Assembly: GCA_964652235.1 (NCBI GenBank)
Contig: CAZZDK010000023.1
Span: forward strand, 1 to 30,016
Reading direction: 5' to 3'
Length of the DNA stretch: 30,016 bases
Source: CAZZDK01 sp964652235
Lineage (GTDB): Bacteria > Pseudomonadota > Alphaproteobacteria > UBA9219
In this document: positions 1-6,921 of the stretch, in pieces
How positions within the stretch are numbered: the stretch's first letter is position 1
Layout: each line of letters opens with the position of its first letter
The notes under the pieces: generated by a model
Told to the model about the DNA's origin: nothing
Database searches by the model: none
What the model saw: the letters and a program-made list of their open reading frames with translations, nothing else
Made by a program: the position numbers and the translations under genes

Positions 1-634
1 TTTCCGCTTCCGCCGTCGCTTGCAGGAAAGAGCCGGGCAGAAAGGGCAGACGCGTTCCCCCAAAAGAAACGCCTAAAAGCTTGCGGTGCGCGATCGGCTC
101 GGCTTCGCTGCGGTCCCACTTTTTCCAGGATAAATGCGCGATGTCCAAAATCTCGGCCAGCGTCGCCAGATTCTGCCGCGCATCGAGATCGGGCGGCGGT
201 CCGCCGATCATCACGACGTCCAGCCCTTCCGGCAGAAGCGTGATTTGGACGTCGGCCTGTCCGCCTTCCGGCAGCCAGCGCGCCAGTTCTTCGCGCAGAC
301 GCAAAATGAAGGCCTCAAGCGCAGGCAACAGGACGGGACAGGCCTCGACATTCACGATGTTATGGGAACGGGCCTCGTTGAAACCGAACAAAACGCCTTG
401 TCGAGTCCGCCTGGCGGCCAGACGCGCTCGCCTTCGCGTGCCGGGCGGCGTGACGAAAAGGGGGAGGAGAGGGGCCTCGATCCCGTTTTTCTGCAAAAGA
501 GCGTCTAATCGGCTTATTTTATGTGCCCGGTAGGCTTCCGGTGCCAGATGCTGCAAGGCGCACCCCCCGCAAACGGAAAAATGCGGGCAGACTTGCGCGG
601 CGGCGGAGGGTGTGGTTGGGTGAGTATTCGGCAT
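1..634 (-). CDS. Class I SAM-dependent RNA (uracil-5)-methyltransferase, RlmD/TrmA family, 3' part outside window
   Basis: Reading the minus strand from an ATG at 634 gives an open frame that runs off the window edge. It begins MPNTHPTTPSAAAQV and then shows CPHFSVCGGCALQHL, the cysteine cluster that binds the [4Fe-4S] centre in RlmD/RumA enzymes, followed by the expected RRRARLAARR and LFGFNEARSHNIV segments. Such enzymes methylate uridine C5 in 23S rRNA or tRNA. An in-frame TAA directly precedes the ATG, so the usual N-terminal TRAM RNA-binding domain cannot be encoded upstream in this frame. No good ribosome-binding site is visible. The SAM-binding and catalytic C-terminal half lies outside the window. 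The family is clear; the exact substrate is not. Confidence 0.85.
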   Translation of the reverse strand, partial: MPNTHPTTPSAAAQVCPHFSVCGGCALQHLAPEAYRAHKISRLDALLQKNGIEAPLLPLFVTPPGTRRRARLAARRTRQGVLFGFNEARSHNIVNVEACPVLLPALEAFILRLREELARWLPEGGQADVQITLLPEGLDVVMIGGPPPDLDARQNLATLAEILDIAHLSWKKWDRSEAEPIAHRKLLGVSFGGTRLPFLPGSFLQATAEAE

Positions 635-660
635 TTAACGCTTGGCACTTAGGGAAAGAA

Positions 661-762
661 TCGTCATTGAGAGGGCCGATAGGCCCGAAGCAATCCAGGA
701 CCGTTACAGACTATCTTTAAGGACTCTGGATTGCCACGGCGCTTCGCGCCTCGCAATGACAA
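661..762. repeat. Dispersed palindromic repeat, tcgtcattg...caatgac type
   Basis: The element begins tcgtcattga and ends tcgcaatgac. It contains the internal mirrored blocks gcaatccagg (near 690) and ctggattg (near 726), so it can fold into a long imperfect hairpin. A second copy of the same design is at 19219-19340. It fills the gap between two divergent methyltransferase genes. There is no coding capacity, so I read it as a non-autonomous MITE-like or REP-like element. Confidence 0.75.
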
Positions 763-793
763 TTCTCTAGATGTTTTCTTAAACGGAGTCCCC

Positions 794-1279
794 ATGCGCG
801 GTTATTTCGGCGTCGGCGTCGAGGGCATCAGCAAGAGTTTCAATCTGGGCAATCTAGTCCGGACTTCGCACGCTTTCGGGGCCAGCTTTTTCTTTACCAT
901 AGGCGCCTCGGTCCATTATCAGGACATCAGGGCGTCGGACACCTCGCACGCCGAGATTCATATGCCCTTTTATCCCTATGAGAGCGTAGCCGATTTCGCC
1001 CTGCCGAAGGACTGTTCGCTTGTGGGCGTGGAGCTTTTGGACGAGGCGGCGGAGCTGCCCACTTTCCGCCATCCCCTGCGCGCGGCCTATGTGCTGGGGC
1101 CGGAAAAGGGGAGCCTGTCGCCCGGCCTTGTCGCCCGGTGCGATTATGTGGTCAAGATTCCCATGAAATTCTGCGTTAATGTCGGCGTGGCGGGGGCGAT
1201 AGTCATCTATGACCGCATGATCGCGCTGGGCGGCGATGCCGAAAGAATTGCCCGGCGCGGGGTCAGGGTGGAAAAATAG
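794..1279 (+). CDS. TrmH/SpoU-family (SPOUT) RNA 2'-O-methyltransferase
   Basis: 161 residues from ATG 794, which has a GGAG at 785-788; an upstream in-frame start at 731 lies in the repeat and has no such site. The protein carries the three SPOUT motifs. Motif 1 is NLGNLVRTSHAFGA near residues 18-31, with the conserved Asn and Arg. Motif 2 is YVLGPEKGSL near residue 100. Motif 3 is FCVNVGVAGAIVIYDR near residue 130. These form the trefoil-knot SAM site that 2'-O-methylates ribose in tRNA or rRNA. At about 160 residues it is a minimal catalytic domain without the extra RNA-binding domain of RlmB. The target nucleotide cannot be told from sequence. Confidence 0.85.
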   Translation: MRGYFGVGVEGISKSFNLGNLVRTSHAFGASFFFTIGASVHYQDIRASDTSHAEIHMPFYPYESVADFALPKDCSLVGVELLDEAAELPTFRHPLRAAYVLGPEKGSLSPGLVARCDYVVKIPMKFCVNVGVAGAIVIYDRMIALGGDAERIARRGVRVEK

Positions 1280-1284
1280 GCCTT

Positions 1285-1334
1285 TTTTCTACCCCTTATA
1301 GGGCTTTTTTGCGCCACACTTTCGGGGTAGAAAA
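1285..1334. promoter_or_regulatory. Inverted repeat between trmH-like gene and chvI
   Basis: TTTTCTACCCC at 1285-1295 is mirrored exactly by GGGGTAGAAAA at 1324-1334, with 28 bases between. A small CCCT/AGGG stem followed by six T (1293-1310) sits inside it and could be a weak terminator for the upstream gene. Spaced arms just ahead of chvI could be an operator or a long RNA hairpin; the sequence does not decide. Confidence 0.4.
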
Positions 1335-1365
1335 GGGGCGTCTTTGACACAAAGGGAATCCATCC

Positions 1366-2081
1366 ATGTCGCAAACCATCGTTCTCGTTGACGACGACCG
1401 CAACATCCTCACCTCGGTGAGCATGGCGCTTGAGGCCGAGGGCTTTCAGGTCCGCACCTATTCCGACGGGGAAGAGGCGCTTTCGGCCCTGNNNNNNNNN
1501 NATCTGGCCGTTCTCGACATTAAAATGCCGCGCCTGACGGGCATGGAGCTTTTACAAAAGCTGCGCGCCACGCCCGCCACGCAGCAAATGCCCGTCGTCT
1601 TTCTGACCTCCAAGGACGAGGAGGTGGACGAGATCATGGGCCTGTCCATGGGGGCGGACGATTACATCACCAAGCCCTTTTCGCAAAGGCTTTTGCTGGA
1701 ACGCATCCGGGCGCTTTTGCGTCGCGAGCNNNNNNNNNNAGACGGCAGTGTGATCGTGCGCCGCGCGACGAGGCCTCGAACATCGTGACTCGCGGCGAGC
1801 TGGTTTTGGACAGCGCGCGGCACCAATGCACCTGGAAGGGTCAGCGCGTCGATCTGACGGTGACGGAGTTCCTGCTCGTCAAGGCGTTGGCGCAGCGCGT
1901 GGGGCACGTCAAGAGCCGCGATCAGCTTATGGACGCGGCTTACGGCGAGTCCGTCTATGTGGACGACCGCACCATCGACAGCCACATCAAGCGCCTGCGG
2001 AAAAAGTTCCGCGCGGTCGATCCGAACTTCGAGCAGATCGAAACGCTCTACGGCGTCGGATACCGATATAAAGAGGGATAG
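1366..2081 (+). CDS. chvI: Two-component response regulator ChvI (OmpR/PhoB family), interrupted by two N runs
   Basis: The start MSQTIVLVDDDRNILTSVSMALEAEGF is typical of alphaproteobacterial ChvI. The receiver domain has the acidic pair in VDDDR, the phospho-acceptor Asp near residue 51 (LAVLDIKMPR), and the switch LTSKDEE...GADDYITKPFSQR. The winged-helix DNA-binding domain covers about 1785-2078 and ends KRLRKKFRAVDPNFEQIETLYGVGYRYKEG. The receiver is in one frame across the first N run (1492-1501). After the second run (1730-1739) the protein continues in another frame, because that run is written as 10 bases while the true gap must be 2 modulo 3. I therefore treat this as one intact gene, not a pseudogene. 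It should act with ChvG in envelope and acid stress control. Confidence 0.9.
1492..1501. other. Assembly gap (10 N) inside chvI receiver domain
   Basis: Ten N. The reading frame of chvI is the same on both sides. Confidence 0.99.
1730..1739. other. Assembly gap (10 N) inside chvI linker
   Basis: Ten N. The chvI frame differs between the two sides, so the written length is not the real one. Confidence 0.99.
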
Positions 2082-2084
2082 TTC

Positions 2085-3797
2085 GTGCGCCCCTCCTGCT
2101 CTTGCCTCCTGAAATGGCCGCGCAAGGAAAAGCCGGACGTGTGCCTTTGGCCGCCCGGGCTCTGGCCGCGCAAGAAACCGCCCCGGCTTTCGCCGCTTAC
2201 GCTGCGGATTCTGGCCGTCAACGTCATGGCGTTGGCTATCCTTGTCGGCAGCCTGCTCTACCTTGGACGGTACAAAGACAGGCTTATCGCCACGGAGCTT
2301 GACGGCCTTTTGATGCAGGCGCGCCTGTCGGCAAGCGCGATCGCCGAAGGCGCGGTCGTTCTGGACACGAACGAACAGAACATCCTTTCGCCGCTTCTGG
2401 CGCGGCTTATGATTCGTCGTTTGGTGGAGGCGAGCGAAACGCGCACGCGCCTTTACGACCCCGACGACGTTTTGCTTGCCGACAGCCGGATTCTCCTGGG
2501 GCTGGAAGACAAGGTGCAGGTTAGAAAAATTCCTTCCGCTTCCTTCGGCCTGACGGGGGCCGCCATGCGGTTTTTCGACGCGCTCGACGACCTTTTTTCC
2601 CGTCGCAGCTTCGCCCCTTACGACGACGAGGACGTTCGCAGCGGCCAGCCATACGAAATCGTGAAAAAAGCCCAGGGCGGAGAGGCCGTCACGCAGGTCT
2701 GGCGGCTTCCGGAAGGCGGCCTTTTGCTGTCCGCCGCCGTTCCGGTGCAAAGGTACAAACAGATCCTGGGCGCGGTCATGCTGACAAGGCCCGATGCCAA
2801 GATCAACGAATCCATCCGCGCGGTCCGCATCGACATTCTCAAAATCTTCGGCGTGACGCTTTTCATCACCATTTTGCTGTCCATGTATCTGGCGCGGGCC
2901 ATCGCGCGGCCCCTCAAGCAGCTTGCCAGGGCGGTGGAAGGCGTGCGCCACGGGCAAATGCAGATCGTGGGCCTTAGCGGCACGTCCCGGCTTTTGGGCG
3001 CCGACACGATCCCCGATTTCAGCCAAAGGTTCGACGAGATCGGCGATTTGTCGGTGGCCTTGCGCGAAATGACGGCGGCGCTCGCCCAGCGCATCGGCGC
3101 CATCGAGAACTTCGCCGCCGACGTGGCGCACGAGATCAAGAACCCGCTGACGTCTTTGCGCAGCGCCGTGGAGACGGTGCAAAAGGTTTCCGATCCCGAA
3201 AGGCAGAAAAAACTTCTGCAGGTCATCTACGACGACGCGGTACGGCTTGACCGGCTTATCAGCGATATTTCAGGGGCCTCGCGGCTGGACGCCGAGCTGA
3301 CGCGCGACGAGGCCGTGGCGATCGACGTCTCTGAAATGCTGCGGACGTTGGTCGATTTTTACGCCCTGCCTTCCCAAAAGGCGGGGGATCGTCCGGCGGT
3401 CGTCCTGCAGCCCGAACCGGAAAGCGGCCTTCAGGCTCTGGGGGTCGAAATCCGGCTGGTCCAGGTCATGCAGAACCTTATCAATAACGCCTTGTCCTTC
3501 GCGCCCCCTGAGAGCGTCGTGACCGTCACGGCCCGGCGCGATTCCGTCGGGACGGTCGAAATTCTGGTCGAGGACGAAGGGCCGGGCATTCCCGAAAACA
3601 AGCTGGAGGCCATTTTCGACCGTTTTTACAGCGAACGGCCCAAAACCGAGAAGTTCGGCACCCATTCGGGTCTTGGTCTCAGCATTTCCAAACAGATCGT
3701 GGAGGCGCATCACGGCCAGATCCGGGCGGAAAACCGTAAGGACGAAACGGGCAAAATCATAGGCGCGCGGTTTGTGGTGCGGCTGCCGGGACTGTGA
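2085..3797 (+). CDS. chvG: Sensor histidine kinase ChvG
   Basis: 570 residues from GTG 2085, with AAAGAGGGA overlapping the chvI stop as ribosome-binding site; only three bases separate the two genes. Domains in order: a basic, Pro/Trp-rich cytoplasmic leader, a first membrane helix near 38-61, a periplasmic sensor region of about 185 residues, a second helix near 249-270, a HAMP segment (ARAIARPLKQLARAV), a dimerisation helix with the phospho-acceptor His349 in DVAHEIKNPLTSLR, then the ATPase with N box NLINNALSFAPP, G1 DEGPGIP and G2 THSGLGLSI. It senses envelope or acid stress and phosphorylates ChvI. The hprK gene that often follows chvG in alphaproteobacteria is not here; phaA follows instead. 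Confidence 0.93.
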   Translation: MRPSCSCLLKWPRKEKPDVCLWPPGLWPRKKPPRLSPLTLRILAVNVMALAILVGSLLYLGRYKDRLIATELDGLLMQARLSASAIAEGAVVLDTNEQNILSPLLARLMIRRLVEASETRTRLYDPDDVLLADSRILLGLEDKVQVRKIPSASFGLTGAAMRFFDALDDLFSRRSFAPYDDEDVRSGQPYEIVKKAQGGEAVTQVWRLPEGGLLLSAAVPVQRYKQILGAVMLTRPDAKINESIRAVRIDILKIFGVTLFITILLSMYLARAIARPLKQLARAVEGVRHGQMQIVGLSGTSRLLGADTIPDFSQRFDEIGDLSVALREMTAALAQRIGAIENFAADVAHEIKNPLTSLRSAVETVQKVSDPERQKKLLQVIYDDAVRLDRLISDISGASRLDAELTRDEAVAIDVSEMLRTLVDFYALPSQKAGDRPAVVLQPEPESGLQALGVEIRLVQVMQNLINNALSFAPPESVVTVTARRDSVGTVEILVEDEGPGIPENKLEAIFDRFYSERPKTEKFGTHSGLGLSISKQIVEAHHGQIRAENRKDETGKIIGARFVVRLPGL

Positions 3798-3829
3798 CGA
3801 ATTTTTAGCATACGTCCGTCCCTCGGCTC

Positions 3830-3858
3830 TTGCTTTATTAACCAAGACAACTTATTCT
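3830..3858 (+). promoter_or_regulatory. Candidate sigma70-type promoter for phaA
   Basis: TTGCTT at 3830-3835 and TATTCT at 3853-3858 with a 17-base spacer, about 70 bases before the phaA start, in the only AT-rich stretch of the chvG-phaA gap. This is a pattern match only. Confidence 0.35.
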
Positions 3859-3926
3859 CCCCCCACGCTTTTCCTGCCGTTCTTTCCGGCTTTTCTTTCC
3901 GAACTCTCACACGAAGGATCCTGATC

Positions 3927-5099
3927 ATGAGCAATATCGTCATTGTGGGCGCCGCGCGCACCGCCATCGGTTCGTTTGGCGGCAGCCTGGCCGCCAAATC
4001 CGCCGCCGAATTGGGCGGCATCGTCATTAAGGAGGCCATGAACAGGGCCAAAGTCGCGCCCGCCGAGATTTGCGAGGTCGTGATGGGGCAGATTCTCGCG
4101 GGCGGTCTCGGCATGGGGCCTGCGCGCCAGGCCGCGATGGCGGCGGGCGTGCCGCAGGAAAAGACGGCCTATGCCGTCAACCAGATTTGCGGATCGGGCC
4201 TGCGTTCGGTCGCCAACGGCATGATGGCGATCAAGGCGGGCGACGCGAAGATCGTCGTTGCGGGCGGCATGGAAAGCATGAGCAACTCGCATCATTCCGT
4301 TTTCCTTCGCAACGGGATCAAGATGGGCAACGGGACGCTCATCGACAATATGGTGAATGACGGCCTGACGGACGTCTTCAACAAATATCACATGGGCGTC
4401 ACGGCGGAGAATATCGCCGAGAAGTTCGGCATCACGCGCCAAATGCAGGACATCTTCGCCGTCGAGTCGCAGCTCAAGGCCGAAGCGGCCGTCAAGGGCG
4501 GCAAGTTCGTCGACGAAATCGTGCCCGTCGTCATTCCGAGCAAAAAGGGCGACGTCACGGTGGCGCAGGACGAATATCCACGCTTCGGCGCGACGGTCGA
4601 AGCCATGGCGGGTCTCAAGCCTGCCTTTAAGAAAGACGGGACCGTCACGGCGGGCAACGCTTCGGGCATCAACGACGGCGCGGCCGCCGTGGTGCTCATG
4701 ACGGAGGAAGAGGCAGCCCGGCGCGGACTGACTCCTTTGGCGCGGATCGCGTCCTGGGCGACGGCGGGCGTCGATCCGGCCTTCATGGGCATGGGGCCGA
4801 TTCCGGCGAGCCGCCTGGCTCTGGAAAAGGCGGGATGGAAAATCGGCGACCTGGATTTGATCGAGGCTAACGAAGCCTTCGCCGTTCAGGCCATCTGCGT
4901 CAACAACGAAATGGGCTGGGACGTGACGAAGGTCAACGTCAACGGCGGCGCCATTGCGCTCGGCCATCCCATCGGCGCCTCAGGCACGCGCATTCTCGTC
5001 ACGCTTATGTACGAAATGCAGAAACGCGGCGCGAAGAAGGGCCTCGCCACGCTTTGCATCGGCGGCGGCATGGGCATCACGATGTGCGTGGAGAGATAA
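3927..5099 (+). CDS. phaA: Acetyl-CoA C-acetyltransferase (beta-ketothiolase)
   Basis: 390 residues from ATG 3927 with AAGGA at 3914-3918. It condenses two acetyl-CoA to acetoacetyl-CoA, the first step of polyhydroxybutyrate synthesis; the reaction also runs in reverse. The biosynthetic thiolase catalytic set is complete: nucleophile Cys88 in NQICGSGLRS, His347 in ALGHPIGASG, and Cys377 in LCIGGGMGI. Length is the family norm. phaB follows 81 bases downstream, which favours the PHA role over a purely degradative atoB role. No phaC synthase is in the window, so polymer formation itself is inferred. Confidence 0.93.
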   Translation: MSNIVIVGAARTAIGSFGGSLAAKSAAELGGIVIKEAMNRAKVAPAEICEVVMGQILAGGLGMGPARQAAMAAGVPQEKTAYAVNQICGSGLRSVANGMMAIKAGDAKIVVAGGMESMSNSHHSVFLRNGIKMGNGTLIDNMVNDGLTDVFNKYHMGVTAENIAEKFGITRQMQDIFAVESQLKAEAAVKGGKFVDEIVPVVIPSKKGDVTVAQDEYPRFGATVEAMAGLKPAFKKDGTVTAGNASGINDGAAAVVLMTEEEAARRGLTPLARIASWATAGVDPAFMGMGPIPASRLALEKAGWKIGDLDLIEANEAFAVQAICVNNEMGWDVTKVNVNGGAIALGHPIGASGTRILVTLMYEMQKRGAKKGLATLCIGGGMGITMCVER

Positions 5100-5123
5100 A
5101 GGGATCAGGGGTCAGGGATCGGA

Positions 5124-5154
5124 GGTCGGGGAAAGAAGGATTCTTCCCCCGACC
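5124..5154. repeat. Hairpin in phaA-phaB intergenic region
   Basis: GGTCGGGGAAAGAA (5124-5137) pairs with TTCTTCCCCCGACC (5141-5154) except for one position, with a three-base loop. It is preceded by near-direct repeats of gggatcagggg/gtcagggatc. There is no U-run after it, so it is more likely an mRNA processing or stability element, or a dispersed repeat, than a full terminator. It could set the phaA to phaB expression ratio. Confidence 0.55.
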
Positions 5155-5180
5155 CCCTGTTTATTAAAAGGGGACTCATC

Positions 5181-5924
5181 ATGACGAGAAAGATTGAAAA
5201 AAAGCGCGTTGTCATTGTCACGGGCGGCACGCGCGGCATCGGCGGCGCCATCAGCAAGACGTTGCACGAGTTCGGTTATAAAGTCGCGGCGACCTATATG
5301 GGCAACGACAAGGCGGCGGAGGACTTCAAGGCCAAGACCGGCATCGAGGCCATCTATAAGTTCGATGTGGGCGACTTTGACGCTTGCCAGAAGGCCGTTG
5401 AGGCGATTGAAAAGAAGCTCGGTCCCGTGGACGTTCTTATCAACAATGCCGGCATCACGCGCGACGCGTTTTTGCACAAGATGACGCCCGCGCAATGGCG
5501 CGAAGTAATCCACACGAATCTCGATTCCGTCTTCAATATGTCGCGGCTGGTGATCGAGGGTATGCGCGAGCGCGGTTTCGGTCGCATCATTTCCATCAGC
5601 TCCATCAACGGCCTCGCCGGGGCGATGGGCCAGACGAATTACGCGGCGGCCAAGGCGGGCATCATCGGCTTTTCCAAGTCCCTTGCGCTTGAAGCGGCCA
5701 GCAAGGGCGTGACGGTCAACGTCGTCGCGCCGGGCTATATCGAAACGGACATGGTCAAGGCCATTGCGCCCGAAATCCTGGAAAAGATCGTGGCGAAGAT
5801 CCCCGTCAAGATGCTCGGCAACACCGAAGGCATCGCGCGGCTTGTGGCGTTTCTGGCTGACGAGAAGAGCGGCTTTATCACGGGCGCGACGTTCAACATC
5901 AACGGCGGCCAGTATCTCGCTTGA
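5181..5924 (+). CDS. phaB: Acetoacetyl-CoA reductase (NADPH)
   Basis: 247 residues, a classical short-chain dehydrogenase that reduces acetoacetyl-CoA to (R)-3-hydroxybutyryl-CoA. The dinucleotide-binding motif TGGTRGIGG is at residues 14-22 and the NNAG motif at 88-91. The catalytic Ser141, Tyr154 and Lys158 lie in SSINGLAGAMGQTNYAAAK. The ending ITGATFNINGGQYLA is typical of PhaB and distinguishes it from FabG reductases. AAAAGGGGA at 5166-5174 is the ribosome-binding site. It forms a unit with phaA and is followed by a strong terminator. Confidence 0.93.
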   Translation: MTRKIEKKRVVIVTGGTRGIGGAISKTLHEFGYKVAATYMGNDKAAEDFKAKTGIEAIYKFDVGDFDACQKAVEAIEKKLGPVDVLINNAGITRDAFLHKMTPAQWREVIHTNLDSVFNMSRLVIEGMRERGFGRIISISSINGLAGAMGQTNYAAAKAGIIGFSKSLALEAASKGVTVNVVAPGYIETDMVKAIAPEILEKIVAKIPVKMLGNTEGIARLVAFLADEKSGFITGATFNINGGQYLA

Positions 5925-5941
5925 GAGCCGGGCCAGGACCA

Positions 5942-5982
5942 AACAAGCCCGGGAGGCTTTCGCCTTCCGGGCTTGTTCTTTC
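5942..5982 (+). terminator. Rho-independent terminator after phaB
   Basis: AACAAGCCCGGGAGGC (5942-5957), loop TTTC, and GCCTTCCGGGCTTGTT (5962-5977) form a 16-bp stem with a single G-U pair, followed by ctttc. It begins 17 bases after the phaB stop and ends the PHA unit. Confidence 0.9.
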
Positions 5983-6002
5983 ACCCTGGTTCGGGTCGTG
6001 GC

Positions 6003-6278
6003 TTAACGGTGTAAAGTCGGGGGCGCGGGGCCTCCCTGCCTGAGGGCGGGGCGATGCGAGCCTTCGGCCCTGACGGGGGACAAAGCTGCGCCATAGACGC
6101 TCATGAGTCCGAGGCCCTGAATCTTTTGCGAGAAAACAGGCGCGTTCTTTTGAGAGAACCCCGCAAAGTCCCTCGCGTAATTGGCGACGAGTCGCATACC
6201 CCTTTGAAGCTTGTGAGCCGCCGTCAGAGGGAACCAGAAGGCTGAGACGAGAAGTCCCGTGAAATCGTTCTTACGCAT
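6003..6278 (-). CDS. Small protein of unknown function, coupled to the gene at 6726
   Basis: 91 residues from ATG 6278 on the minus strand. I do not recognise a family. Support for being a real gene: a very strong GAGGAGGAAC ribosome-binding site sits before the ATG, and the start overlaps the stop of the upstream gene by eight bases, a sign of translational coupling. The N-terminal half contains FTGLLVSAFWFPLTAAHKL, a weakly hydrophobic amphipathic stretch, and several aromatic residues; the C-terminal 35 residues are Pro/Gly/Arg-rich and may be unstructured. It is convergent with phaB, so a link to PHA granules is conceivable but unsupported. Confidence 0.55.
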   Translation of the reverse strand: MRKNDFTGLLVSAFWFPLTAAHKLQRGMRLVANYARDFAGFSQKNAPVFSQKIQGLGLMSVYGAALSPVRAEGSHRPALRQGGPAPPTLHR

Positions 6279-6726
6279 CTTGTTCCTCCTCTAAGGTCTC
6301 AATAATGGCTTCGGCGCGGCGGATATGGAGGGGCTTTTCGGCTTCCTCCAGATACAGTTCAATATCGTCTTCCAGATAAAGCTCCTCTTTTTCCACGTTC
6401 GAGAAAAAGGCGTTATAGACTTCGCGCAATTCGGCCAGGCGCGGGGCGATGATTTTTTGCTCTTCCTTGGGGCAGGTGAGAAGGATTTGCTCCATAGCCG
6501 CGAGTTGCTCGTAAAGATGGCGCTTCATTTCGGCGTGGACCTCGCGCTCAATACGCAGACGCTCCCAGTCGCCCATCAGATCGGCGATAGTCTTTTTAAT
6601 GACGGGCCAATGATCGCCCGTTTCGCCCATCTCGCGGCCCGCGACCATAAGAGCGTTACGCACGAGCGCCTTCATCTCGGTCTCCGTCATCTCGATCGTC
6701 GCTTTGTCTTTGATGATGGTGGTCAT
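6271..6726 (-). CDS. Hypothetical acidic helical protein
   Basis: 151 residues from ATG 6726, with a GGGAGGTCACGCC leader before the ATG. I do not recognise the family. The sequence is highly charged and predicted helical throughout: MTETEMKALVRNALMVAGREMGE, then a coiled-coil-like ERLRIEREVHAEMKRHLYEQLAAMEQ, and a very acidic end LYLEDDIELYLEEAEKPLHIRR...ETLEEEQDA. It has no signal peptide, membrane segment or cysteine pair. It is the first gene of a two-gene minus-strand unit. A cytoplasmic or polymer-associated role is possible, but nothing in the sequence demonstrates one. Confidence 0.65.
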   Translation of the reverse strand: MTTIIKDKATIEMTETEMKALVRNALMVAGREMGETGDHWPVIKKTIADLMGDWERLRIEREVHAEMKRHLYEQLAAMEQILLTCPKEEQKIIAPRLAELREVYNAFFSNVEKEELYLEDDIELYLEEAEKPLHIRRAEAIIETLEEEQDA

Positions 6727-6921
6727 GGCGTGACCTCCCGTTTTCCCTTCCTCAAATCGCCTGAACTATGTTTCGCCTACGATCCGAAAATACCACGCTT
6801 GTGCTTAAGCAAGCCTTAAAGGACCTGACTTTTCCGAGAAAAAACCGTAAGTTGCCGCAAAAAAACATGAAAGTAATAAGCGAAAGTATTTGGAAGGGGC
6901 ATGAAAATAATAAAAGGCAAG

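Noticed and set aside
1662..3182. A 506-residue open frame on the minus strand
   Set aside because: It lies opposite chvI-chvG, is rich in Arg/His/Gln/Asp as expected of an antisense frame of GC-rich code, and shows no family motif.
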